From Rhynchopus sp. YZ270_cl-10 (taxonomy: Eukaryota; Euglenozoa; Diplonemea; Diplonemida; Diplonemidae), in NCBI GenBank assembly GCA_964035575.1, contig OZ037844.1:496001-560000 (forward strand): 64,000 nucleotides of DNA, read 5' to 3'. The translations under genes were made by a program, and so were the position numbers. Below are positions 45,546 to 54,577 of the stretch, one piece after another. The first letter of the stretch is position 1, and each line of letters begins with the position of its first letter. The notes beneath the pieces are model-generated. The model made no database searches. It saw only the letters and a program-made list of their open reading frames with translations, and was not told the DNA's origin.

Positions 45546-47243
45546 TCACAGTCCTTTACTTTCATCTTTGCGTTGTGCCTTTTCCAGACTTTCGATCTCC
45601 TCCGCAAGCCGCTTACTCTTCTCTGCCAGCTTCGCGTTCTGCTCGCTGCACTGCCTCACTGTCTCCCTCATCTCAGCACATTCCGCTCTGAGCTCTGCCA
45701 TGCCGCCTTGCTGCGGCTGCTCCGAGACCGGCGCCGTCTGCTGTGTCGGCCCCAGCACCCCCTTCTGTGCCTCCAACATCTCCTTCTGCTGGTCCATAAC
45801 ACTCTTCATCATTTCCTGCAGTGCTTTCATTTCCTCCTTCATCGCATTGCCCTGCTCCGGTGCTGTTTTCAGTGCAGGGTTGCCCCACCTGTCTGTCTGC
45901 AAGCCCACAAGATAGCGCACAGTCTCGGTGTGCCCATTATCTCCTGCAAGGGAAAGACAGGTGTTACCTTCGTTGTCTGTGGCACTCACTTCCGCACCTG
46001 CTTTGACCAACATCTTCACAATTGCCATATTCCCGTCCTCGCTGGCCAAATGCAGAGGCGAACGGTCCATCTCTTCCTTCGCCTCGATGTCTGCCCCTGC
46101 ATCAATGAGCACCTCCACCACATCGACATGTCTGTTGTCCACAGCTCTGTGCAACGCTGTGAAGTCCTCATCACCTGCGTGATTCACGTCCACATCCTTC
46201 AAGCCCACAAGATAGCGCACAGTCTCCGTCTGCCCATTATCTGTAGCAAGGATAAGACACGTGTCACCTTCGTTGTCTGTGGTACTAACTTCCGCACCTG
46301 CTTTCACCAACATCTTCACAATTGCCAGATACCCGTTCTCGCTGGCCAAGTGCAGAGGCGAACGGTCCATCTCTTCCTTCGCCTCGATGTCTGCCCCTGC
46401 ATCAATGAGCACCTCCACCACATCGATCTCTCCTTCAACCACCGCACTGTGCACCGCAGTGAAGTCCAAATTATTTTTGTGATTCACGTCCACATCATTC
46501 AAGCCCACAAGATAGCGTACAGTCTCGGTGTGTCCAAAATAAGCTGCAATAGTAAGACACGTGTCACAGTTAGTGTCTGTGGCACTTACTTCTGCTCCTG
46601 CTTCGACCAACATCTTCACAATTGCCAGATACCCCTCACTGCTAGCCAAGTGCAGAGGCGAACGACCCAAGTAGTTCTTTGCGTCGACGTCTGCCCCTGC
46701 ATCAATGAGCACCTCGACCACATCGACATGTCCGTCGTCCACAGCTCTGTGCAACGCAGTGAAGTCCTCATCATCTGCGTGATTCACGTCCACATCCTCC
46801 AAGCCCACAAGATAGCGCACAGTCTCGGTGTGTCCAAATCGGGCCGCAAGGATAAGACACGTGTTACCTTGATTGTCTGTTGTACTCACTTCCGCACCTG
46901 CTTTGACCAACATCTTCACCTTTGCTATATTGCCATTCTCGCAAGCCACAAGCAGAGGCGAACGACCCATGTCGTTCTTTGCCTCGATGTCTGCCCCTGC
47001 ATCAACAAGCGCCTGCACCACATCACGATAGGTTTTCTTTGCTTCCCAGTGCAACGCAGTCATCCCATTCTCATCTGCGTGATTCACGTCCACCTCCGGC
47101 AAACCCGCAAGATTGCGCACAGCCTCGGTGTGTCCATGATGTGCTGCAGGCACTTCACTCGCCACATGTGTGGTGTTCCAGCGTCGACCGAACCGAATCA
47201 TCCTTCTGTCGCGCAAACATCTCACAGAAAAACCCTTCAACAT
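45546..47243 (-). CDS. Ankyrin-repeat and coiled-coil protein, 565 residues, array unit 5
   Basis: Residue-for-residue equal to the unit 1 protein. Confidence 0.92.
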   Translation of the reverse strand: MLKGFSVRCLRDRRMIRFGRRWNTTHVASEVPAAHHGHTEAVRNLAGLPEVDVNHADENGMTALHWEAKKTYRDVVQALVDAGADIEAKNDMGRSPLLVACENGNIAKVKMLVKAGAEVSTTDNQGNTCLILAARFGHTETVRYLVGLEDVDVNHADDEDFTALHRAVDDGHVDVVEVLIDAGADVDAKNYLGRSPLHLASSEGYLAIVKMLVEAGAEVSATDTNCDTCLTIAAYFGHTETVRYLVGLNDVDVNHKNNLDFTAVHSAVVEGEIDVVEVLIDAGADIEAKEEMDRSPLHLASENGYLAIVKMLVKAGAEVSTTDNEGDTCLILATDNGQTETVRYLVGLKDVDVNHAGDEDFTALHRAVDNRHVDVVEVLIDAGADIEAKEEMDRSPLHLASEDGNMAIVKMLVKAGAEVSATDNEGNTCLSLAGDNGHTETVRYLVGLQTDRWGNPALKTAPEQGNAMKEEMKALQEMMKSVMDQQKEMLEAQKGVLGPTQQTAPVSEQPQQGGMAELRAECAEMRETVRQCSEQNAKLAEKSKRLAEEIESLEKAQRKDESKGL

Positions 47244-47773
47244 AACAAGACACCTCTTTTGGATATAGACGCAGAAGAGAAAGGGGGATGTGTAATCAGT
47301 TTCCTATTGAGGTGTGTGGTGTGTCGTGTGTGGTGCGTGGGGATATATCTGATTGACCATTGCTGTCAATCCGTGAATTATTCAACACAAAAGTAACAAA
47401 GGGGAGGGAAACAGTCTTTTTATTAACGTCAATAGCAATATCGACGAGAAAAACGCATGGTGGTTGAAAATCGGGGAGTTTGTGTGTGATGGGGATATAT
47501 TAGAATGAAAAAGTGGTGGGACACAGGAAAATACCGGTATGTGTTTTGAGGCACACCCACGTGTCTGCTGAGTGCTTACAGATTTTTCAAGAAATATAAA
47601 TACTTTGGACAGGGGTTCTTAGTAGCGAGCCATCCCCTAATTAGATGGAGAGGAATAGCGCGAAAGGAGTGTAATGATGCAAAAAGCTTTTAATGGGTTA
47701 TAGACAACAAAAGGTGTTGCCTCAGTGTTATGATACACAAACAAAAAGGGTTGAAGTGGGTCTTTGAGTGGGG

Positions 47774-48135
47774 TTAAATAGTAGGCAAGAGATGAGAGGG
47801 AGAACTGAACATACAATGTGTAAAGGTTATGACACTGGCCCGTCGCAGAGCCTGAGGACGAGGCTTCTGCTTCCAGTGTGTTAGGGGGTGTCGCTACTCA
47901 CCTGTCCGAGGACAGCTGTCCTTATGAGTGCGTGTGGTGTAATGTACATGTGGTGTAGGGGATGGGAGGGGAAGGTGTGGGGTGGGGTGGGGTGTGGTGG
48001 GGGTTCAATCGCTTCCCGCACGGTGACCATGCGCCCCAGTAATTTCATGATCGTACTTTCCATGTTTTTGTTCACACTTCCTTTCGTGGGCGAGGAGGAG
48101 ATGATGTGACGCCATTCCTGGGCCATACCGTTCAC
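47774..48135 (-). CDS. Small two-exon ORF, array unit 6
   Basis: Identical to the copy at 27169-27530. Confidence 0.4.
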
Positions 48136-48722
48136 CTCACACCGCTCTTTCCCTTTTGGGTTTCTTCACACACGTCTTTGCACCTTCGCACTCAATTGCA
48201 GAATCAATGGAAACAGCATAATTCAGATAGTAATAGAACGACGTTGTTGCTCTTTCACCACTGATACGACCATTTCCCATGCACTCCAAAAAGCAAAGAA
48301 TACTTCACAATTAACAACGTTCTGACACTTTCATCATCATGATTCATTCATGAACAATAACCGAGGTGTTACCTCAAGACTGCCACACATCTGAAGTAAC
48401 AATAGAGATAAGGACAGTAACAAAAGGGGGTTGGGGTTGGGCACAGACCCAATGCGCCACAAAGTTAAGAGGTGTGTGTAAAGCATTTATGCGGTGTAGG
48501 GGAGGGAGTATTAACAAGGGTGGGGTGGGGTGGATCACTAATCATCACACAGACACTGTCCTTCCACTACGTCGCTGCTGGAACTCCAGTTGTATCATTC
48601 TTGCGGAGGACTCTTTAGGAACTTTGCTGACAAGCAATGCAAGACAAAGACTCAATATTATTTCATTGTTGAACGATCATCGCACTGCACTGCATCTCCA
48701 TGAGGGAGGGGTTTCAAAGAAA

Positions 48723-49163
48723 ACAAGTAATTGCTATCGGAAAAAAAACGGGGTGTGCTGTGGAACTCCATCCTGTAGAAATAATCTACAACACACCCAG
48801 CATTCTGCTCTTCTGCAGGCATGCTAACGCTCTTCGTACGCTGCCAGACCCACTGGGACGCCAGCATCTGTAACGTTCAAGAAGGGGGGCTGTCCTCTTC
48901 GTCCAGCACCATCTGCTCGATAGCGTTGTTGGACGCCCGCTCGGCAGGCTCGGCGTGGTCCAGCTCGTTTTTGTCCACAGGCTCCCCACATTGTCGTCGT
49001 CGTTGGAGCAGTGCGGAAGGAACACAGAATGCACAGACTACAACACATCGATCACACCAGGCGCATCAGCACCTCCAGCAAATCGCCAGGATGCTACGGT
49101 GGTTTCGAAAATCACGCGGAGTTTTCCACAGCACACCCCGCTTTTTTCTTAGCAATTACTTGT
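48723..49163. mobile_element. 441-bp inverted-repeat element, array unit 6
   Basis: Identical to 28118-28558. Confidence 0.65.
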
Positions 49164-49666
49164 CCTTGTTGTTATTGTTGTTTTCAACCACCTTCCTTCA
49201 ACCCTTGTAGGATCAGTTGTTATTTCTTTCGCGAAAACATGAAATTACACATTTCAAGAGAACAAATTAAAAAGGGTCCTTATTTGCATTTTTGGGCTCC
49301 GCCCGTGCAGTGGTGGGGTCAATCTCGAAAATTGGACAATTTTTTGACCACTTAAATTTTGAGAAATATGAGCCCGGTTGCTTATACGTGGGGCCCATTT
49401 TCGGCTAAAATTTTCCTCAAAATCTGGTTTTGTAAAATTGACCCATTACTCCCCCCCCACATCGATTTCAATACTATACCTTACTTCACCTACGGTTGTC
49501 CTTACAGGGGGGTGAAAGAAGGTAAGTTGACAATGATTCACATCAAGAGCCGCAGAGGCTGTGTTCCCATTGCGGTCACCTCAGATGTTTGTTGGTGTAA
49601 AGAAAAATGAAGAGTTTCTGAGGTGAACAATACGACCCTTGCTATTCCCGCTATTCCTCCGTGCTC

Positions 49667-51364
49667 TCACAGTCCTTTACTTTCATCTTTGCGTTGTGCC
49701 TTTTCCAGACTTTCGATCTCCTCCGCAAGCCGCTTACTCTTCTCTGCCAGCTTCGCGTTCTGCTCGCTGCACTGCCTCACTGTCTCCCTCATCTCAGCAC
49801 ATTCCGCTCTGAGCTCTGCCATGCCGCCTTGCTGCGGCTGCTCCGAGACCGGCGCCGTCTGCTGTGTCGGCCCCAGCACCCCCTTCTGTGCCTCCAACAT
49901 CTCCTTCTGCTGGTCCATAACACTCTTCATCATTTCCTGCAGTGCTTTCATTTCCTCCTTCATCGCATTGCCCTGCTCCGGTGCTGTTTTCAGTGCAGGG
50001 TTGCCCCACCTGTCTGTCTGCAAGCCCACAAGATAGCGCACAGTCTCGGTGTGCCCATTATCTCCTGCAAGGGAAAGACAGGTGTTACCTTCGTTGTCTG
50101 TGGCACTCACTTCCGCACCTGCTTTGACCAACATCTTCACAATTGCCATATTCCCGTCCTCGCTGGCCAAATGCAGAGGCGAACGGTCCATCTCTTCCTT
50201 CGCCTCGATGTCTGCCCCTGCATCAATGAGCACCTCCACCACATCGACATGTCTGTTGTCCACAGCTCTGTGCAACGCTGTGAAGTCCTCATCACCTGCG
50301 TGATTCACGTCCACATCCTTCAAGCCCACAAGATAGCGCACAGTCTCCGTCTGCCCATTATCTGTAGCAAGGATAAGACACGTGTCACCTTCGTTGTCTG
50401 TGGTACTAACTTCCGCACCTGCTTTCACCAACATCTTCACAATTGCCAGATACCCGTTCTCGCTGGCCAAGTGCAGAGGCGAACGGTCCATCTCTTCCTT
50501 CGCCTCGATGTCTGCCCCTGCATCAATGAGCACCTCCACCACATCGATCTCTCCTTCAACCACCGCACTGTGCACCGCAGTGAAGTCCAAATTATTTTTG
50601 TGATTCACGTCCACATCATTCAAGCCCACAAGATAGCGTACAGTCTCGGTGTGTCCAAAATAAGCTGCAATAGTAAGACACGTGTCACAGTTAGTGTCTG
50701 TGGCACTTACTTCTGCTCCTGCTTCGACCAACATCTTCACAATTGCCAGATACCCCTCACTGCTAGCCAAGTGCAGAGGCGAACGACCCAAGTAGTTCTT
50801 TGCGTCGACGTCTGCCCCTGCATCAATGAGCACCTCGACCACATCGACATGTCCGTCGTCCACAGCTCTGTGCAACGCAGTGAAGTCCTCATCATCTGCG
50901 TGATTCACGTCCACATCCTCCAAGCCCACAAGATAGCGCACAGTCTCGGTGTGTCCAAATCGGGCCGCAAGGATAAGACACGTGTTACCTTGATTGTCTG
51001 TTGTACTCACTTCCGCACCTGCTTTGACCAACATCTTCACCTTTGCTATATTGCCATTCTCGCAAGCCACAAGCAGAGGCGAACGACCCATGTCGTTCTT
51101 TGCCTCGATGTCTGCCCCTGCATCAACAAGCGCCTGCACCACATCACGATAGGTTTTCTTTGCTTCCCAGTGCAACGCAGTCATCCCATTCTCATCTGCG
51201 TGATTCACGTCCACCTCCGGCAAACCCGCAAGATTGCGCACAGCCTCGGTGTGTCCATGATGTGCTGCAGGCACTTCACTCGCCACATGTGTGGTGTTCC
51301 AGCGTCGACCGAACCGAATCATCCTTCTGTCGCGCAAACATCTCACAGAAAAACCCTTCAACAT
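49667..51364 (-). CDS. Ankyrin-repeat and coiled-coil protein, 565 residues, array unit 6 (first transcribed)
   Basis: Protein identical to unit 1. Its 5' flank is not the array flank: from about 51407 it follows the copy-1 type (AAAGGGTGGGGATGTG, later GTGTATGGTGCGTGG) and then leaves all copies at about 51485. This copy alone may therefore have a different upstream region. Confidence 0.92.
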   Translation of the reverse strand: MLKGFSVRCLRDRRMIRFGRRWNTTHVASEVPAAHHGHTEAVRNLAGLPEVDVNHADENGMTALHWEAKKTYRDVVQALVDAGADIEAKNDMGRSPLLVACENGNIAKVKMLVKAGAEVSTTDNQGNTCLILAARFGHTETVRYLVGLEDVDVNHADDEDFTALHRAVDDGHVDVVEVLIDAGADVDAKNYLGRSPLHLASSEGYLAIVKMLVEAGAEVSATDTNCDTCLTIAAYFGHTETVRYLVGLNDVDVNHKNNLDFTAVHSAVVEGEIDVVEVLIDAGADIEAKEEMDRSPLHLASENGYLAIVKMLVKAGAEVSTTDNEGDTCLILATDNGQTETVRYLVGLKDVDVNHAGDEDFTALHRAVDNRHVDVVEVLIDAGADIEAKEEMDRSPLHLASEDGNMAIVKMLVKAGAEVSATDNEGNTCLSLAGDNGHTETVRYLVGLQTDRWGNPALKTAPEQGNAMKEEMKALQEMMKSVMDQQKEMLEAQKGVLGPTQQTAPVSEQPQQGGMAELRAECAEMRETVRQCSEQNAKLAEKSKRLAEEIESLEKAQRKDESKGL

Positions 51365-53115
51365 AACAAGACACCTCTTTTGGATATAGACGCAGAAGAG
51401 AAAGGGTGGGGATGTGTAATCAGTTTCCTATTGAGGTGTGTGGTGTGTCGTGTATGGTGCGTGGGGATATATCTGATTGAGCATGGAGAGAAGGGTGTGC
51501 CAACGCAAAAGTCATCAAACATTTGTGGGCAAATCGCGAAAGCACGTACAAAACAGTACACCCGAGTGTGACAAGGCAGAGTTAACCTCCTTGGTCTGAC
51601 CCCAAAGAATGCTTCAATAAATCGGTTTTGAAGACCCCAGGCTGAAGTCACTCCTTCCTCGAAGAGAATTATCCGTTATTATAAAAACCGAAACGGGGGG
51701 GAAAGACGGGGAGGGGAGAAGCAACATTGGTGTACACTCGATCTGTGCGTTCTACACACTAACCAAGATATGGGATAAAACCTACTCGCAGGCGCTACCT
51801 TTACAAAGTAAGCAGAAGAAAACAAAACATGAACACAGTCCGCTGCATCTAAATAGCCCAACGCCAGAGAGAGAAAAAGAGAAAGACAGAATTGCACAAA
51901 ACTTTACCCCTCAATGAAGGAACCTACTCACAGGGTGCCATTACCATCGTTGATAGAGCACAGGTCTTGACGTAAGATGTTTGACCCACAGCCAGAAAAA
52001 TTGTCCTTTAATACAAAAGCCCTCTCTCTGTTGTCAGTATACCTTTAGTGCATGACCCATCCCACCCCCTATGACCAGGGGGGCTATGTCGTTCCCTCCG
52101 TAGGGGGATTTGAAAGTACGCTCTCTTCAATACCAGAGAGGGTAGCGTACAGACAGCACACCTCACCCACAGAGTGTGGCGGTGGCAATAGTGGACAAAC
52201 TGGCCTGGTGTTTTCTTATAGCTGTTTTCCAGTACCAAATTCCTTTTGTTAGAATGATATCAGTCCTCCGTAGGGGGGAGTAGCGAGCCATCCCCTAATT
52301 ATGTGTGAGTGTAATGATGCAAAAAGCTTTTAATGGGTTATAGACAAAAGGTGTTGCCTCAGTGTAATGATACACAAATAAAGCCCGGTACCCCTTGGCG
52401 GAAACCCTGTGTTTTTCATACCAATTTCCTGTTGTTAGAATGATATCAGTCCTCTGTAGGGGGGTTTGAATGGGTTTTTATGAAGTTTTTGTTATGTTTG
52501 ATTTGCGCTCTTGATTTTTCTCCGTAAGGGGGTGAGAGTCAAAGACCCCTTTTAGGTCCCCCTTTTTAATAAGTCCCCGGAGACTCCACTGTCCCAAATC
52601 CTGGAAAAAGCCCTAGAAAAAAGAGAGAGAAGAAAAAAGACCAAAATATAGATTTCAAAAAAAAAGACTGTCCTTTTTGTTTTGTAAAAAAAAAGAAGGT
52701 ACAGTAGAACCTCGCTGTCGACCTCACAATCTGAGTTAGTATGAAAAAAAAAACGTGAATTGAATGTGAATGTGGCTCTCGTGCACACAAAATAACACCC
52801 CCCCAAAAAAAAAGGGAACACAACACAACACAACTGTTGTCAACACAGCCAGAACTAAAGGGAGATTAAAGTCGTCTCTCCTTTTGCAGCTGTGTGGCCG
52901 GGCAACAATAACACATGAACACAAAAAAAAGGAACACACACACACATGGGGACATATTCTGTGTCAAAGAAATACCCCTACTAGTTATCAAACACACACA
53001 AAACATAAAGACACAATGACAAGAATGACACCTACAACTACATCTACAAAGCAAAGGAGACACCGACAAGAATGTCGCATCTTCCCTCCTCCTGTCCCCT
53101 CCCCCTAAACCCCTA
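51365..53115. other. Right border of the ankyrin locus and intergenic DNA
   Basis: A partial ankyrin flank reappears at 52270-52385 (CGAGCCATCCCCTAATTA, then AAAAGCTTTTAATGGGTTAT), a remnant of a deleted unit. A direct repeat of about 45 bp with GAATGATATCAGTCCT ends at 52275 and 52463. The short block CTCCGTAGGGGG or a near variant occurs four times (52096, 52266, 52454, 52520). An imperfect hairpin lies at 52117-52150. No gene recognised. Confidence 0.5.
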
Positions 53116-53252
53116 CACGGCGGACTGATCATGGCCAGTGTTCTGGTCAGTACGAACTTAGGTTCTACGTGCTAGAGATGCAAAACCTTTGTAGGTACTT
53201 GGTCAGATCATAGTACTGGAGCAGTACTTTTGCCGTTGATTAGTCCACCGTG
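53116..53252. mobile_element. 137-bp inverted-repeat element or hairpin
   Basis: CACGGCGGACTGATCA (53116-53131) and TGATTAGTCCACCGTG (53237-53252) are inverted repeats with 14 of 16 matches. The interior has further partial palindromes (CTGGTCAGTAC and GTACTTGGTCAG). It ends 15 bases from the stop of the phosphatase-like gene. No clear target duplication. Confidence 0.45.
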
Positions 53253-53267
53253 ACATAATGTGTAAAT

Positions 53268-54327
53268 CTAAGGAATCCGCGGGGCTGCCTTCAGCCTGGG
53301 TGCTATAAGCGACGGTCTTGCCCACTTCTCCCTTGCCAGCACAAAGGACAGACATAGGGACAGCAAATCTGTGTTTGTGAAGCCGAACTTCCGCACCCAG
53401 GCGCGCGCGAACACCGCACACTCCCTTGCAGCACAGAGCCACTCCAGCGAAAGTAGGTAATTAATATCATCCGCCGAGCGTGTTACTTGCGACATTGTGC
53501 CCGGACGTCTGTCGCGCACCAGCTCAATTGCCTCAGACACCACCTTCCGCTCAGCCACCACAAGGTACGCCGCAAGCACAGCCCCAGCGGAGGACACACT
53601 AGGCGCACTCACCACAGCGCTCTGCCCCCGACTGTTCACATCTGCGATGAACTCCACACACCGCGCGACGTCCTCGCGGCTCGCCGCCGTGTCTGCCGTC
53701 GGCACCCGGAGCACGCTCAGACCATCGTAGCGTGCATCCTGCACCACGCCCTCCTCCCTCCCAAGCAGCACCGCTCCACCCACACCCTTGGAGAGAAGCG
53801 ACCGTACTGAGGGCGACACGTGCCCAGGAGTGGACGGGTCCAGCTCCGCACAGCACGCAAGACGGCCTGTGTGGAGGTTTAAAAAAAATATGGGGGCAGA
53901 TGGGTGGTGGTCGGAACCAGAGAAAAGTAACGGGGAATTCGGGGGTGTGGAGTTCCCCCTAGTAGAAAGTACGGGAGGCTGATTACAATTACACAAAGAA
54001 GGAAAGGTTTTGTATCATTTGGCATGTACCACTGCCATGAACCCACCCTTCTTAAGATCCATCCACGCTTAGTAAGAACACTGCCTTCTGCCTTCTGCCA
54101 TTCAGTCATTCAATCGACTGGCATTCTTGTGGATTAATTCCTTTGCAGAACAACTATGACCACACATCGCTGGGAACAAGAAGAACAAGAAGAACAAGAA
54201 AAAGAAGAAGGAAGGCAGGCGACATACCCTCAACAATGAACGTGAACAGTGGCGGGCAGCCCCCCTCGCCCCAGCTGTGGATGGAGCGGAGGGACATGGT
54301 CGGACAGTTCCTCCGTCTGCGCCTCAT
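53268..54327 (-). CDS. Dual-specificity-phosphatase-fold protein lacking the catalytic cysteine
   Basis: Exon 1 is 54228-54327 (MRRRRRNCPTMSLRSIHSW...) and exon 2 is 53268-53866. The 361-bp intron has GTATGT, a long pyrimidine run and CACACAG, and the phase-1 join restores one frame of 232 residues. Residues 75-165 match the DSP core: a general-acid-like aspartate in VPTADTAAS (about 92), then VARCVEFIADVNSRGQ, then AAYLVVAERKVVSEAIELV and RDRRPGT. The active-site loop, normally HCxxGxxRS, reads VSAPSVSSA (about 119-127), so both the nucleophilic Cys and the phosphate-binding Arg are replaced. Probably a phosphoprotein- or partner-binding pseudophosphatase. The gene model is supported by splice phase. 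The N-terminal exon is less certain than the core. Confidence 0.7.
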
Positions 54328-54577
54328 GATGAGAAGAGAGGTGGTAGAGAGAGGTGGGCTGTGTTGTGTAGGCTGTTGTATGTAGTTGTACATTAGCTTT
54401 TTAAAAATCAATCTTTTTGGGCAAGTGGAAAATTATATTGGCAAAACAAAACAAAATGTTCCTTTCTTTTTACGGCAACTCACGACAAAAAAAAAATAAC
54501 AACAATCATTTTTTTTTTCTTCTTTCCACCCTATATTCCCCACCCTAGCGTTTTGCAGAACAAAGCACTTCTTTCAC
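54328..54577. other. Intergenic DNA between the phosphatase-like and PUS7-like genes
   Basis: A/T-run-rich with no coding frame. The minus strand just 5' of the phosphatase-like start is CT-rich (CCCACCTCTCTCTACCACCT). Confidence 0.4.

Larger units (their letters stand above)
26639..51364. repeat. Tandem array of six identical 4121-bp units
   Basis: Units start at 26639, 30760, 34881, 39002, 43123 and 47244. Each contains (left to right) the ankyrin 5' flank, the small two-exon ORF, a 441-bp inverted-repeat element, a fragment of the 2.2 kb element interior, and a 565-residue ankyrin gene. I see no difference between units, and all translated frames on both strands are equal in length and sequence. 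This implies very recent amplification, strong homogenisation, or an assembly that copied one unit. Confidence 0.9.

Noticed and set aside
26639-51364. Regular repeats as a CRISPR array
   Set aside because: Units are 4.1 kb with genes and introns in a eukaryotic genome. There is no short-repeat and spacer pattern.
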